From positions 3,844,001 to 3,908,000 of the forward strand of contig NZ_CP059165.1 in the NCBI RefSeq assembly GCF_013466425.1: a stretch of DNA of 64,000 bases. Reading direction: 5' to 3'. Shown here piece after piece: positions 35,795 through 45,964 of the stretch. Every line of letters starts with the position of its first letter. The stretch's first letter is position 1. Source of the DNA: Mycobacterium vicinigordonae (GTDB taxonomy: Bacteria; Actinomycetota; Actinomycetes; Mycobacteriales; Mycobacteriaceae). The position numbers were made by a program, and so were the translations under genes. Under the pieces are notes generated by a model. The model was not told the origin of the DNA. It made no database searches and was given only the letters and a program-made list of their open reading frames with translations.

Positions 35795-36307
35795 CTAGCC
35801 GACGCCGCGGCTGAGCCAGGTCAACTCGCCGGCGTCGCCGCCGTCGCGATACGGCTCCAGCGCCTCGTCCCACGCAGTGCCCAGCACCGAATCCAGCTCG
35901 GCGGCAAGGGTATCGGCTCCCTGGGCCATCATCGTGCGCAGCCGCATCTCCCCGACCATGATGTCGCCGTTGGCGCTCATCGCGCCGCTCCACAGACCAA
36001 GCTGCGGGGTATGGCAGAACCGGTGGCCGTCGACGCCGGGACTGGGGTCCTCGGTGACTTCGAACCGCAGAACCGACCATGAGCGCAACGCGTTCGCCAA
36101 TCGGGAGCCAGTCCCCACGGGACCCACCCAGTTGGTGACCGCGCGCAACTGCCCGGGCATGGCCGGCTGCGGAGTCCACACCAAATTCGCCTTGGCTTGC
36201 AAGGTCGACGACAACGCCCACTCGACATGCGGGCACACCGCCGCTGGCGAGGCGTGGACGTACACCACGCCGGCCGTCACGTCGGCAAACTGATTCGACG
36301 CACGCAT
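35795..36307 (-). CDS. DUF3145-family protein
   Basis: The 170-residue protein is conserved across mycobacteria (position of Rv2256c) and has motifs GVVYVHASPAAVCPHVEWAL, LRFEVTEDPSPG and DELDSVLGTAWDEALEPYR-like sequence near the end. No biochemical role is known to me. The ATG at 36307 follows GAAGGAG by 9 bases; an upstream extension covers that site and is rejected. Confidence 0.9.
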   Translation of the reverse strand: MRASNQFADVTAGVVYVHASPAAVCPHVEWALSSTLQAKANLVWTPQPAMPGQLRAVTNWVGPVGTGSRLANALRSWSVLRFEVTEDPSPGVDGHRFCHTPQLGLWSGAMSANGDIMVGEMRLRTMMAQGADTLAAELDSVLGTAWDEALEPYRDGGDAGELTWLSRGVG

Positions 36308-36491
36308 CTTCTTGCTCCTTCGGTTCCACGAGGGACGTCTTCCCCAACGACCTGGTGAACCCGAGCAAGCAACGTGCCTGAGATGCCTACGCAACTATTT
36401 GTGTGTCGTGCGTGTCTATTGTGCCCTGTGAGACCCGTGTTGCGCTAGTGTGCGTTTTCCCTTTTGAGCCCTAACTCGATTTTCTGGGACC

Positions 36492-37316
36492 CTAAGCCGC
36501 GAATTCTGCCAGCACCGCGTCGGAAAGCGCAGGCCAGGGCGCCAGCGCCCACTCACCGAAATCTCGGTCGGTGAGCACCACCAACGCCAGGTCCGCCTGG
36601 GGATCCGCCCATACGAAACCACCCGACTGGCCGAAGTGACCAAACGTGCGCACCGAGTTGCGCGCTCCCGTCCAGTGCGGCGACTTGGAGTCGCGCAGCT
36701 CGAAGCCCAGGGCCCAATCGTTGGGCCGCTGTACGCCGTAGCCGGGCAGTACCCCGTTGAGGCCGGGGAATTGGACGTCGATGGCCTGCGCGTGCATCTG
36801 GGCCGACACCGTGACCGGACGCAGCAGATCGCCGGCGAACGACGCTAGGTCGTCGACCGTCGAGGTGGCTCCGTAACCGGCCTCGGGGGCGCCGCCGTCG
36901 AGGCGGGTGGTCGTCATGCCCAGTGGCGCGCATACCGCTTCGGTGAAGTAGCGGCCGAACTCGATCCCCGATTCGCGCTCGATGGTTTCGGCCAGCACGG
37001 CGAACCCGTAGTTGGAATACATTCGGCGGGTACCGGGCTTCGCGAGCACATCGCCGGTCAGCATGGCCAGTCCCGATGCGTGCGCCAACAGGTGACGGAC
37101 GGTGGACCCAGGCGGTCCGGCTTCGGTGTCGAGATCGACGACGCCCTCCTCGACGGCGATCTGCGCGGCGCGCGCCACCAACGGCTTGGTCACCGATGCG
37201 AGCGCGAACACCCGCGCGGTGTCGCCGTGTCTGGCCAGCACCCCGTCCGGGCCGACGACCGCCGCGGCGGCGTTCGGGACCGGCCAGTCCTCGAGGGCAT
37301 CGAGGGGCGCCGTCAT
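36492..37316 (-). CDS. Beta-lactamase-fold serine hydrolase
   Basis: The 274-residue protein has the SxxK motif SVTK (around residues 41-44), YSN motif in MYSNYGFAV (around 100) and a late HFGQSGG in place of KTG. This is the class C beta-lactamase/esterase family; the substrate is unknown. There is no signal peptide, so a cytoplasmic esterase or peptidase is more likely than a drug-hydrolysing enzyme. Start overlaps the methyltransferase stop by 4 bp. It corresponds to Rv2257c. Confidence 0.9.
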   Translation of the reverse strand: MTAPLDALEDWPVPNAAAAVVGPDGVLARHGDTARVFALASVTKPLVARAAQIAVEEGVVDLDTEAGPPGSTVRHLLAHASGLAMLTGDVLAKPGTRRMYSNYGFAVLAETIERESGIEFGRYFTEAVCAPLGMTTTRLDGGAPEAGYGATSTVDDLASFAGDLLRPVTVSAQMHAQAIDVQFPGLNGVLPGYGVQRPNDWALGFELRDSKSPHWTGARNSVRTFGHFGQSGGFVWADPQADLALVVLTDRDFGEWALAPWPALSDAVLAEFAA

Positions 37317-38371
37317 TTGCGGGCGATGTAGAAGTAGTTGAACGGGTCCGATTCGATCTCAGCCACCTCCACGTCCTCGAAGCCCGCGTCCGCGAGCATC
37401 GACGTGGCCAACTGCCGCCCCCACACCGCGCCGAGTCCGGCCCCGTCCAGCGCCAGTGACACCGTCATGCAGTGCATCAGCGACGTCGTGTAGAGGTAGC
37501 TGCCCATCGGGTGGCCGATGTTCTCCTCCACTCGGCTGGACGCCTTGACGTCCGCCATCAACAGCACGCCGCCAGGTCGCAGCGAGCGGTGGATGTTCTC
37601 CAGCACGCGTGCGGGCTGCGCCTGGTCGTGGATGGTGTCGAAGGCGGTGATCACGTCATAGGCATCAACTTTGTCCAGCCGGGTCAGATCGTGACTCTCG
37701 AAGCTCGAATTGTTCAGACCCAGGCGTGCGGCCTCGGCGACGCCGGCGGCGATGGCCTCGTCGGAGAAGTCGATTCCGGTGAAGCGGCTCGCCGGAAATG
37801 CCTCGGCCATGAGGTTGCTCGCGTGTCCGCTGCCGCAGCCCACATCTGCCACGTCCACTCCCGAGCGCAGCCGTTCGACAAGCCCGTCGACGATGGGCAG
37901 CACGTTGTCAATCAGGCTCCCGTCGAAAACCATGCCACTCATCTCGGCCATCAGCGCGTGGAAGCGTGGATATTCGCGGTAGTGCAGCCCGCCGCCGACG
38001 CGGAAGCAGTCGATGATCTTCTGCTCGACCTCGCTGAGCAACGGGACGAACTGGGCCACCACCGCCAGATTGTGGGGTCCCGCCGCCCGCGTCAACACAG
38101 CGGCGCGATGCGCGGGCAGCGAATAGGTCGCAGCGGCGGCGTCATAGTCCACGATGCATCCGGTTGTCATGCCGCCCAACCACTCCCGGACGTAGCGCTC
38201 GTTGAGTCCAGCCGCATCGGCGATCTGGGCGCTGGTCGAGGGCGGCAGCTCGGCCATCGTCTCCAGCAGACCGGTCTGGTGTCCAACGCTCACCAGGATC
38301 GCCAAGCTGGCGCCGTCGATGGCCGCGACCATGCGCTCGGTGAACGCCTCGGTAGTTTCGGGTGCCGTCAT
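37313..38371 (-). CDS. SAM-dependent methyltransferase with N-terminal winged helix
   Basis: The 352-residue protein has an N-terminal winged-helix dimerisation domain (about residues 20-90) and a class I methyltransferase core ([22 protein letters not shown] around residue 175, then GIDFSDEAI and a DTIHDQ motif after strand 4). It resembles the Rv2258c protein. The start is ATG 38371. It overlaps the serine-hydrolase gene and forms a two-gene operon divergent from mscR. Confidence 0.9.
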   Translation of the reverse strand: MTAPETTEAFTERMVAAIDGASLAILVSVGHQTGLLETMAELPPSTSAQIADAAGLNERYVREWLGGMTTGCIVDYDAAAATYSLPAHRAAVLTRAAGPHNLAVVAQFVPLLSEVEQKIIDCFRVGGGLHYREYPRFHALMAEMSGMVFDGSLIDNVLPIVDGLVERLRSGVDVADVGCGSGHASNLMAEAFPASRFTGIDFSDEAIAAGVAEAARLGLNNSSFESHDLTRLDKVDAYDVITAFDTIHDQAQPARVLENIHRSLRPGGVLLMADVKASSRVEENIGHPMGSYLYTTSLMHCMTVSLALDGAGLGAVWGRQLATSMLADAGFEDVEVAEIESDPFNYFYIARK

Positions 38372-38434
38372 GATCAGCGACGCTACACCGGCTGGCTGCA
38401 CGGTAAACGGCGGCGAACAGTAGGTTGATTAACC

Positions 38435-39520
38435 ATGAGTCAGACAGTGCGCGGCGTGATTTCACGGTCCAAGGGCCAGCCGGTCGAGGTGGTCGACATC
38501 GTTATCCCGGACCCCGGGCCTGGCGAGGTCGTCGTCGACATCACTGCCTGCGGCGTGTGCCATACCGACCTGACCTACCGCGAAGGTGGCATCAACGACG
38601 AGTACCCGTTCCTGCTCGGCCACGAGGCGGCGGGCACGGTCGAGGCCGTCGGACCGGGCGTCACCAGCGTCGAACCGGGTGACTTCGTGATCCTGAACTG
38701 GCGCGCGGTGTGCGGCCAGTGCCGGGCCTGCAAGCGCGGCCGGCCACACCTGTGTTTCGACACGTTCAACGCCGAGCAGAAGATGACGCTGACCGACGGC
38801 ACCGAACTCACACCCGCGCTGGGCATCGGGGCGTTCGCCGACAAGACGCTGGTCGCGGCCGGGCAGTGCACCAAGGTCAACCCTGAGGCCGACCCCGCCG
38901 TCGCCGGCCTACTGGGCTGCGGCCTGATGGCCGGGCTGGGTGCGGCGATCAACACCGGCAGGGTGACCCGCGACGACACCGTCGCGGTGATCGGCTGCGG
39001 CGGCGTGGGCGATGCCGCCATCGCCGGGGCTGCGCTGGTCGGCGCGAAGAAGATCATCGCCGTGGACACCGACAACACGAAGTTGCAGTGGGCCCGCAAG
39101 TTCGGCGCCACTCACACCGTCAATGCTCGGGAATTCGATGTCGTCAAAACTATCCAAGACCTCACCGACGGCTTCGGGGTGGACGTGGTGATCGACGCTG
39201 TCGGGCGCCCGGAAACCTGGAAGCAGGCGTTCTACGCCCGCGACCTGGCCGGGACGGTGGTGTTGGTGGGCGTGCCCACGCCCGATATGCGACTGGACAT
39301 GCCACTGGTGGACTTCTTCTCCCACGGCGGATCGCTGAAGTCGTCGTGGTACGGCGATTGCCTGCCCGAGCGCGACTTCCCCACCTTGATCGATCTCTAT
39401 CTGCAAGGCCGCCTGCCGCTGGAAAAGTTTGTCTCCGAGCAGATCGGGCTAGACGACATCGAGGAGGCCTTTCACAAGATGCATGACGGTAAAGTGCTGC
39501 GTTCGGTAGTGATGCTGTAA
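38435..39520 (+). CDS. mscR: S-nitrosomycothiol reductase / mycothiol-dependent formaldehyde dehydrogenase MscR
   Basis: The 361-residue zinc alcohol dehydrogenase has catalytic Zn ligands Cys42 and His63/Glu64 (GVCHTD, LGHEAAG), a structural zinc lobe with Cys93, 96, 99 and 107, and an NAD motif [12 protein letters not shown]. MscR detoxifies S-nitrosomycothiol and formaldehyde adducts. The stop shares its last base with the next ATG (TAATG), as for Rv2259-Rv2260. Confidence 0.93.
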   Translation: MSQTVRGVISRSKGQPVEVVDIVIPDPGPGEVVVDITACGVCHTDLTYREGGINDEYPFLLGHEAAGTVEAVGPGVTSVEPGDFVILNWRAVCGQCRACKRGRPHLCFDTFNAEQKMTLTDGTELTPALGIGAFADKTLVAAGQCTKVNPEADPAVAGLLGCGLMAGLGAAINTGRVTRDDTVAVIGCGGVGDAAIAGAALVGAKKIIAVDTDNTKLQWARKFGATHTVNAREFDVVKTIQDLTDGFGVDVVIDAVGRPETWKQAFYARDLAGTVVLVGVPTPDMRLDMPLVDFFSHGGSLKSSWYGDCLPERDFPTLIDLYLQGRLPLEKFVSEQIGLDDIEEAFHKMHDGKVLRSVVML

Positions 39521-40143
39521 TGGTGGACATCGACCGCCTGGTAACTCACGGCACGTTCGAACTCGACGGCGGCAGTTGGGAAGTCGACAACAACATCTGG
39601 CTGGTCGGCGACAACTCCAACGTGGTGGTATTCGACGCTGCCCACTCCGCGGAGCCCATCATCGAGGCCGTCGGCGGCCGGCATGTCGTCGCAGTGGTGT
39701 GCACGCATGGGCACAACGACCACGTGACGGTGGCACCCGAGCTCGGCAAGGCGCTCGATGCCCCAGTGTTGCTGCATCCCGCCGACGAGGTGCTGTGGCG
39801 AATGACGCACCCCGACAGCGATTTTCGCGCTATCGCAGATGACGAGACGGTAACAGTGGGCGGCACCGAGCTGCGCGCACTGCACACCCCGGGGCATTCC
39901 CCCGGCTCGGTGTGCTGGTACGCCCACGACCTGGGTGTGGTATTCAGCGGCGACACGCTTTTCTCCGGCGGTCCCGGTGCCACCGGGCGTTCCTACTCCG
40001 ATTTCCCGACGATCCTGCAGTCGATCTCCGGGCGGCTCGGCAAGCTGCCCGGCGAGACCATCGTGCATACCGGTCACGGCGATAGCACCACCATCGGCGA
40101 GGAGATCGTGCACTACGAGGAGTGGGCGGCTCGGGGCCACTGA
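39520..40143 (+). CDS. Metallo-beta-lactamase-fold hydrolase coupled to mscR
   Basis: The 207-residue protein has the HxHxDH motif THGHNDH (His63, His65, Asp67, His68), then TPGHSPGS, FSGDTLFSGG and a final HTGHGD. This is a glyoxalase II-like set of ligands. Next to mscR it probably hydrolyses a mycothiol thioester (for example S-formylmycothiol); that step is inferred from the gene pair. Confidence 0.9.
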   Translation: MVDIDRLVTHGTFELDGGSWEVDNNIWLVGDNSNVVVFDAAHSAEPIIEAVGGRHVVAVVCTHGHNDHVTVAPELGKALDAPVLLHPADEVLWRMTHPDSDFRAIADDETVTVGGTELRALHTPGHSPGSVCWYAHDLGVVFSGDTLFSGGPGATGRSYSDFPTILQSISGRLGKLPGETIVHTGHGDSTTIGEEIVHYEEWAARGH

Positions 40144-40225
40144 CTCCCCCTGCCCTACTGCCGCGAGCGTCCCCCAAATGCCGGCTGCGCGCGGCGTGTC
40201 GACGTACATTCGAGGACCTTCGGCG

Positions 40226-40280
40226 AGCAGGACCGGGCAGGGCCGGCCCAAGCAGGGCCGAGCAGGGCCGGGCAAGGCCG
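40226..40280. repeat. GC-rich 10-bp tandem repeat
   Basis: About five copies of a (A/G)GCAGGGCCG unit, with one 5-bp interruption and two base changes, lie between the convergent metallo-hydrolase and SHOCT genes. It could serve as a variable-number locus; no open reading frame needs it. Confidence 0.6.
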
Positions 40281-40300
40281 GGCCGGCGCAAAGCACAGGC

Positions 40301-41038
40301 CTACAGCTCGTCGAGGATGCGACGCTTTTCGGCCTGAAACTCCGCTTCCGTTAACGCACCCGAATCCCGCAGCGCGGCAAGTGTTTTCAGACGCTCTAAC
40401 CTGACTCCCTCGCCGGTCGGCTCATACGCCGTCGGCGCAACAGCAGGGGTGGTGTAAATCGGTGCCGAGTATGTGGCGGAGCCCAATGGCACCGGTTTGC
40501 GTCGAGCACGGCCCAGCCAGATGGACGACAACACCAGATCGACCAGCGCGACGACGAACAATGCGACGAACACCCCGACCAGGTAGCCGTAGGAACTCTG
40601 GTAACCGAAGGCCAGCCGTGGATTGATGTATCCGCCCACCTGCCCGTCGGCGGTCACCTGGTAGGTGCCTTCGGTATGCACCCGGATATTCCATACCCGC
40701 ACATGCGCATCATTGTTGACTGTCGTTGTGCTGCCGATACTTTCGGCCACGTCAGGCTGCGCGACACCCTCAGGCGGCTGGAACGTGATACTCAGCGGCG
40801 GCACCGGCAGACCTACCCCGTTGGTGCCGCCGGCGACCAAGACGTGCAGGCTGATGTTGGCATCACCTGCGGGTAGGTGCACGCTGCCGGTTCCCGGGAT
40901 AGGCACCTCTCCATAAGCGTTGTATTTGTCCAGAAAGAACGCGTTGAGCACCAGGGTGATGATGAATCCGGCCACCGATGCGATCAACACGACGATGGCC
41001 AGGGCCAGCGAAACTTTTGCGACCCGTCTGCCGTTCAT
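40301..41038 (-). CDS. Two-TM protein with C-terminal SHOCT domain
   Basis: The 245-residue protein has a membrane helix at residues about 8-33, an extracytoplasmic beta-rich domain, a second helix at about 155-180 and a C-terminal SHOCT motif (LERLKTLAALRDSGALTEAEF). SHOCT ends are common in oligomeric membrane or DNA-associated proteins. I start at ATG 41038; an earlier start adds residues without homology value. Function unknown. Confidence 0.82.
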   Translation of the reverse strand: MNGRRVAKVSLALAIVVLIASVAGFIITLVLNAFFLDKYNAYGEVPIPGTGSVHLPAGDANISLHVLVAGGTNGVGLPVPPLSITFQPPEGVAQPDVAESIGSTTTVNNDAHVRVWNIRVHTEGTYQVTADGQVGGYINPRLAFGYQSSYGYLVGVFVALFVVALVDLVLSSIWLGRARRKPVPLGSATYSAPIYTTPAVAPTAYEPTGEGVRLERLKTLAALRDSGALTEAEFQAEKRRILDEL

Positions 41039-41149
41039 CCACGCAGTTTGACACGCTAGGGGCCCACACAAGGGCCGACGAGCGAAAACCCACGGCGACG
41101 GGGGACACTAATGGCGGCCGCAGCCGAAAAGGGAGAAGGAGCGTTCCAG

Positions 41150-42103
41150 ATGGCCAACGATCTCGTCGCCACGGTGCCCGACCTGTCCGGCAAGCTCGCC
41201 GTCGTCACCGGCGCCAACAGCGGACTGGGGTTCGGACTGGCGAAGCGGCTTTCAGCGGCCGGCGCCGATGTGATGATGGCCATCCGCAACCAGTCCAAGG
41301 GCGAGGCGGCCATCGAGCAAATTCGTGAAGTGGTGCCCGACGCCAAGCTGACCATCAAGCCGCTGGACCTGTCGTCGCTGGCGTCGGTCGCGGCCCTGGG
41401 CGAGCACCTGAATTCGCTGGGCCGCCCGATCGACATTCTGATCAACAACGCGGGCGTAATGACCCCGCCGGAGCGCGATACCACCACCGATGGTTACGAA
41501 TTGCAGTTCGGCAGTAACCATTTGGGACATTTCGCGCTGACCGGGCATCTACTGCCGCTGTTGCGCGCCGCCGCCAAACCGAGGGTGGTCTCGCTGAGCA
41601 GTATCGCTGCCCGCCGTGGCCGCATCCACTTCGACGATCTGCAATTCGAGAAGTCCTACGCGCCGATGGCCGCGTACGGCCAGTCGAAGCTGGCGGTGCT
41701 GATGTTCGCCCTTGAACTGGACCGTCGCAGCCGGGCCGCCGGCTGGGGCATCGATTCCAACGCCGCACACCCGGGGTTGACCAAGACCAACCTGCAGATC
41801 AGCGGTCCGTCGCACGGCCGCGAAGAGCCAACATTGATGCAGCGGTTCTACACGGCGTCGTGGCGCGTTACCCCATTTTTCTGGCAGGAGATCGACGAGG
41901 GCATCCTGCCGGCGCTGTACGCCGCCGCCACCCCGGGCGCCGAGGGCGGCGCGTTCTATGGGCCTCGCGGATTGTACGAGACCTCCGGGGGCGGCGTGGC
42001 CGAAGCCAAGATTCCCGCCCGTGCCGCCAATGACAAAGATCGTCAACGCCTTTGGGAGGTCTCCGAGCGGCTCACCGGCGCTAGTTTCCCCACCGGGAGT
42101 TGA
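41150..42103 (+). CDS. Short-chain dehydrogenase/reductase
   Basis: The 317-residue SDR has the cofactor motif [16 protein letters not shown], and a catalytic triad of Ser (VVSLSSIA), Tyr (AYGQSK) and Lys. The length equals that recalled for Rv2263, of which this is the likely counterpart. It starts at ATG 41150, 8 bases after GAAGGAG; an upstream ATG at 41111 is less likely. It resembles retinol/protochlorophyllide-type SDRs; substrate unknown. One base separates it from the methyltransferase start. Confidence 0.93.
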   Translation: MANDLVATVPDLSGKLAVVTGANSGLGFGLAKRLSAAGADVMMAIRNQSKGEAAIEQIREVVPDAKLTIKPLDLSSLASVAALGEHLNSLGRPIDILINNAGVMTPPERDTTTDGYELQFGSNHLGHFALTGHLLPLLRAAAKPRVVSLSSIAARRGRIHFDDLQFEKSYAPMAAYGQSKLAVLMFALELDRRSRAAGWGIDSNAAHPGLTKTNLQISGPSHGREEPTLMQRFYTASWRVTPFFWQEIDEGILPALYAAATPGAEGGAFYGPRGLYETSGGGVAEAKIPARAANDKDRQRLWEVSERLTGASFPTGS

Positions 42104-42104
42104 T

Positions 42105-43214
42105 GTGAAGCCAGTCCGACTCCCGGAGTCGAGCATCGTAGTTCGGCCGGAGCCGATGGAGAGCGCCACCTACTCACAGGCGTCGCGCCTGCAGGCTGCC
42201 GGGTTACTGCCCGCCGTCACGCTGTTCGAGCAAGCCGCCCACCAGGTGCCGCTACCCCGGCCACCGCAACCAGTGGTCATCGCCGACTACGGCGCTGCCA
42301 CCGGCTATAACTCGCTGAAGCCGATGGCCGCCGCGCTCGATGTGCTACGCAGCCGCACCCGCCACGACCACGCAATCATGGTGGCGCACACCGACGTACC
42401 GGACAACGACTTCTCCGCGTTGTTCCGCACCATGGCCGACGACCCCGACAGCTACCTGCAGCGCGACCCGGCGAGCTTCACCTCGGCCATCGGCCGCTCC
42501 TTCTACGGCCAGATCCTGCCGACCGGCACGGTCAATCTGGGCTGGACGTCGTGGGCCATCCAGTGGCTGAGCCGCGTACCGGCGGGCGCCCCAGATTTTG
42601 GCGACCATGTACAGGTCGCGTTTAGTAAGAACACCGAAGCCCGCAAGGCATTCGAACATCAGTCGGCGGTGGACTGGAACGACTTCGTGGCGTACCGCGG
42701 GCGCGAGCTGTGTCCCGGCGGCCGGTTGGTGGTGCTGACCATGGCCCTGGATGAGGATGGTGACTTCGGCTACCGGCCACTTAACGATGCCCTTATCGCG
42801 GGTCTGCACGAATTGGCCGCCGACGGTCTGCTGCGTTTCGACGAGGTACGGCGCATGGTGATTCCCGTTGTCGCCCGCAGCGAGAAGGACTTTCGCGCCC
42901 CGTTTGCTCCGCGCGGCTGGTTCGAGGGTTTGACGATCGACCACCTGGCGATATTCAATGCCGAGGACCGGTTCTGGGCTAGATACCAAACCGACTCCGA
43001 CGCAATGGTTTTCGGTCGGCAGTGGGCCGCCTTTGCGCGCGCGGCGCTGTTTCCGACGCTGACGGCCGGACTCGATGGCGGCACCGCCGACCCGCGCGCG
43101 AGCGAATTCGTCGCCCGCCTCGAGGACACCGTCGCCGACCGGTTGGCGCGCGCACCCGAACCCATGCGCATTCCGCTGGCCTCGATCGTGCTGGTCAAGC
43201 GCTCGTCACGGTAA
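42105..43214 (+). CDS. SABATH-type carboxyl methyltransferase-like protein
   Basis: The 369-residue protein matches plant SABATH methyltransferases (salicylate/jasmonate carboxyl methyltransferases) in pattern: IADYGAATGYNSLKPM for SAM binding, a DVPDNDFSALFRTM segment, GRSFYGQILPTGTVNLGWTSWAIQWLSRVP, and a C-terminal helical cap. Such enzymes methylate carboxyl groups of small acids. The GTG start follows GGGAG. It directly follows the SDR, so the two may act on one metabolite. I do not remember a counterpart in M. tuberculosis at this place. Confidence 0.8.
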   Translation: MKPVRLPESSIVVRPEPMESATYSQASRLQAAGLLPAVTLFEQAAHQVPLPRPPQPVVIADYGAATGYNSLKPMAAALDVLRSRTRHDHAIMVAHTDVPDNDFSALFRTMADDPDSYLQRDPASFTSAIGRSFYGQILPTGTVNLGWTSWAIQWLSRVPAGAPDFGDHVQVAFSKNTEARKAFEHQSAVDWNDFVAYRGRELCPGGRLVVLTMALDEDGDFGYRPLNDALIAGLHELAADGLLRFDEVRRMVIPVVARSEKDFRAPFAPRGWFEGLTIDHLAIFNAEDRFWARYQTDSDAMVFGRQWAAFARAALFPTLTAGLDGGTADPRASEFVARLEDTVADRLARAPEPMRIPLASIVLVKRSSR

Positions 43215-43283
43215 TAGTTTCGGCCCGCCGCCAGTGTGGGTAACCCCTGCGGATACACACGCAACTGCCTAGGGGGCAACAGC

Positions 43284-43952
43284 ATGAGCGAGAACGACGA
43301 CGAGGTCGCCGACCAGGCCAAGACCGACGACGAATCCTCCGATCAGGCAGAGTCCCGCGACGATAGCGAAGACCGGGCGACCGACAAGCCCGAACCGGAC
43401 GAAGAAGACAAAGAAGAAGCCGCCAAGATGATGACGGCCTACGAGGATCGTCCCACGCTGGTCATGCCGGGTTCCGGGGGGACCATCACCGGCACCGCGG
43501 TCAATGACTGGCTCGACGACGACGGCAATCCCAAGTACGCCGACGATGATGATTCCCCGGCGGCGAAAGCGGAGGCGCAGCGGGGCAAGGACGACGGCGC
43601 CGACCCCAAAGACGAGGTGCCCAAAAAGCCTACCGATGAAGCGCCCAAGGACGACTCACCGAAGGGCGATAGCGGATCCAAGGAGAAGGACCTCAACGCC
43701 ACCAGCGACCGCGGCGCCAACGCCGACCAAACGGCCGAGGACAAGTCGGAAGAAGAGCTGCAGCGCGAAGCCCGGGAGACCGCGGAGGAAAACCTGGAAA
43801 AGGACAAGGCCTTCAACGAAGAGATCATCAAGGCCACCAAGGAAGACCGGGCGCAGCAGGAAGACCAAGCAGAAGACCAGTCACTCCAGGAAGACAAATC
43901 AGACCGGCAAGACCGGGCTGAGCAGGACGACCGGGAGACCGCAAAGACGTAG
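43284..43952 (+). CDS. Acidic, intrinsically disordered protein
   Basis: The 222-residue protein is made mostly of Asp, Glu, Lys, Ala and Gln, with one short ordered island (about residues 50-87) containing MMTAYEDRPTLVMPGSGG and NDWLDDDG. The ATG follows AGGGGGC. It is convergent with the Hsp70-like gene, 5 bp apart. No enzymatic motif is visible; it could be a chaperone-like or structural protein. Confidence 0.75.
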   Translation: MSENDDEVADQAKTDDESSDQAESRDDSEDRATDKPEPDEEDKEEAAKMMTAYEDRPTLVMPGSGGTITGTAVNDWLDDDGNPKYADDDDSPAAKAEAQRGKDDGADPKDEVPKKPTDEAPKDDSPKGDSGSKEKDLNATSDRGANADQTAEDKSEEELQREARETAEENLEKDKAFNEEIIKATKEDRAQQEDQAEDQSLQEDKSDRQDRAEQDDRETAKT

Positions 43953-43957
43953 CGCGG

Positions 43958-45835
43958 TCAGCCGATCCTGATTCCCGGTACAGCTCCCCCGCCGGGGATC
44001 TTGATCCCTGGAATCTGCGGCAGGCCCGGAATCTGCGGCGCGGGAATCTGAGGTATTTGCGGAACCTGCGGCGCCGCAGGAGGATTCGGCACTTGTGGTG
44101 CCTGAGGCTGGTTGGCTGGCGGTGGGGCCTGGACGGTGGGCTGCGTCGGCGCGGGAGCCTCCGTGGTGGGTGCCGGAGCCTCGGTGGTGGGCGCGGGAGC
44201 CTCAGTGGGAGCCGGTGTGGAAGGCGGCGGGGCCTGCGTCGACTGTGGCGCTTGTTCTGGCGTCGTGTCCTGTGCGGACGGTTGCGGGCTCACGCTGCCC
44301 GAGGACGGAGCAGGCACTGAACTGCGCGGCGTCGCCGGCACGGTGCTTACCCCCGGCGACGGCGTGTTCGGGTCCTGATTGGACAGCCCGATCGCCACGG
44401 CGGTGCCCACCAGCAGCACCGCCACCACAGTGCCGACGATGATTACCGCGGGAAGTCGGTACCAGGGCAGTACGGGCTTCTTGCGCTCCGGCTCGGGGCG
44501 GTCGTCGTGCTCGAACGACATCTGCGGCCGGGCCGCGGTGAACCCCGAACCACTGCGCTCGCCAGGGGATGCTCCAGATGCCGAAGCGGCCGGCATGGCC
44601 TGGGACTCGGGGTCAGCCTCCGACCAGGCCAGCGCGGGCTGCATCACCGAAACCGGCGCATCAGCGTGAACATCGGGGCCAGCGTGGTCGAAGGGCTCGG
44701 AAGGCAGCGACGACGCAGCCGCGGCCGCCCCGGCCATGGCGCCAGCGGCCGCGGCCGGCGTCAATGCCGTCGCGCTGGTCTCGCCTGGTTCCCGGGCGGC
44801 GCGCAACGCCGCTCCGATGGCTGCGGTCAGCTGCGGACGGGGTGTCGTGACCACCGGCACACCGAACCGCCCGGACAGCGAGGTGGTTACCGCCGGGACG
44901 CCGGCCCCACCGCCCACCGTGGCGATCGCGACCAAGTTCGTGGCAGGAACTCCGTTGCGCTCCAACAAATCTTCAACAGCCTGTAGGAATCCGTCCAGCG
45001 GGCCGCGAATGGTCTCCTCAAGCTCGGTGCGCGTCAGCCGCACGTCCCCGCGCAGCCCGGGCACCTCGTCGGACAGGCTGGTCACCGTGGTCGCTGAGAG
45101 TCGTTCCTTGGCGCGGCGGCATTCCGAGCGCAACCGACTCAGGGAGCCAATCGCGGCGGTGGCGGTCGGATCGAATGACCCCGTAGCGGGCATCTCGGAC
45201 ATGATGTAGGTCAGCAGCGACTGGTCCACTAGATCGCCCGAAAAGTCGTGGTATCGCAAGGTCGGGGCCACCGGCTGGTAGTCGCCGCTGGCGTCGACCA
45301 GCGTGACGCTGGTCCCGCTGCCCCCAAAGTCGCACACGGCGACAAGCCCGCGAGCCGGGATGCCCGGGTTGGCGCGAACCGCGAACAGGGCCGCGGCCGC
45401 GTCGGGAATCAGCACCAGCGGCTTTCCCGTACTCGACCATTCCGACACCCGGCTCAGCGCGGCACCCAGGGCGTCTACGGCCGGCGCACCCCAGTGAGCC
45501 GGATATGTCACGGCGGCATGGTCGGGCAGCGCACGGCCCCCTGTGGCCGCGTACGCGAGCGCCCGCAACCCATCGGCGACCAGGGCTTCGCTGCGGTGCA
45601 TGGAGCCATCGGCGGCGACGATCCCGACCCGATCGCCGACCCGATCCACGAAGTCGCTGATCACCAATCCAGGCTGGTCAAGCCGGGGATTCTCGGTGGG
45701 AACCCCGACCTCGGGCGGGCGCTGCCGAAACAAGGTCAGCACAGGTTTGCGGGTGATGGAGTGGTCGGGCGTGACGGCAGCCAGATTTGTGGCACCGATC
45801 GACAGGCCCAACGCTGGCCTAGCTCCGTCTGCCAT
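43958..45835 (-). CDS. Hsp70-like membrane protein with proline-rich extracellular tail
   Basis: The 625-residue protein has an N-terminal actin-like ATPase fold (LGLSIGATNLAAVTP phosphate-1-like, VAVCDFGGSGTSVTLVD phosphate-2-like, and IATVGGGAGVP adenosine-like motifs; about residues 6-350), a low-complexity linker, a membrane helix (about 458-483) and a Pro-rich tail of about 140 residues with APAPTTE repeats ending in PQIPGI-type repeats. It corresponds to the proline-rich protein Rv2264c. A cytoplasmic ATPase tied to a wall-spanning tail suggests sensing or assembly at the envelope, which is inferred. I chose ATG 45835. Confidence 0.85.
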   Translation of the reverse strand: MADGARPALGLSIGATNLAAVTPDHSITRKPVLTLFRQRPPEVGVPTENPRLDQPGLVISDFVDRVGDRVGIVAADGSMHRSEALVADGLRALAYAATGGRALPDHAAVTYPAHWGAPAVDALGAALSRVSEWSSTGKPLVLIPDAAAALFAVRANPGIPARGLVAVCDFGGSGTSVTLVDASGDYQPVAPTLRYHDFSGDLVDQSLLTYIMSEMPATGSFDPTATAAIGSLSRLRSECRRAKERLSATTVTSLSDEVPGLRGDVRLTRTELEETIRGPLDGFLQAVEDLLERNGVPATNLVAIATVGGGAGVPAVTTSLSGRFGVPVVTTPRPQLTAAIGAALRAAREPGETSATALTPAAAAGAMAGAAAAASSLPSEPFDHAGPDVHADAPVSVMQPALAWSEADPESQAMPAASASGASPGERSGSGFTAARPQMSFEHDDRPEPERKKPVLPWYRLPAVIIVGTVVAVLLVGTAVAIGLSNQDPNTPSPGVSTVPATPRSSVPAPSSGSVSPQPSAQDTTPEQAPQSTQAPPPSTPAPTEAPAPTTEAPAPTTEAPAPTQPTVQAPPPANQPQAPQVPNPPAAPQVPQIPQIPAPQIPGLPQIPGIKIPGGGAVPGIRIG

Positions 45836-45964
45836 GTGGTCCAATCCCCGTGTTCGGCCGAATCTTCAGCATCGCCTCCCCCTGACAATGCTTTCGCTAA
45901 AACATATAGCCAATCTGTGCATCGGCTATGCGTGCGCTGTGCAGGACTCTTTAAGTCCAGCTGA

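Noticed and set aside
40226..40280. GC-rich repeats as a terminator or structural RNA
   Set aside because: They are direct repeats, not inverted; no stem with a U-tract is formed.
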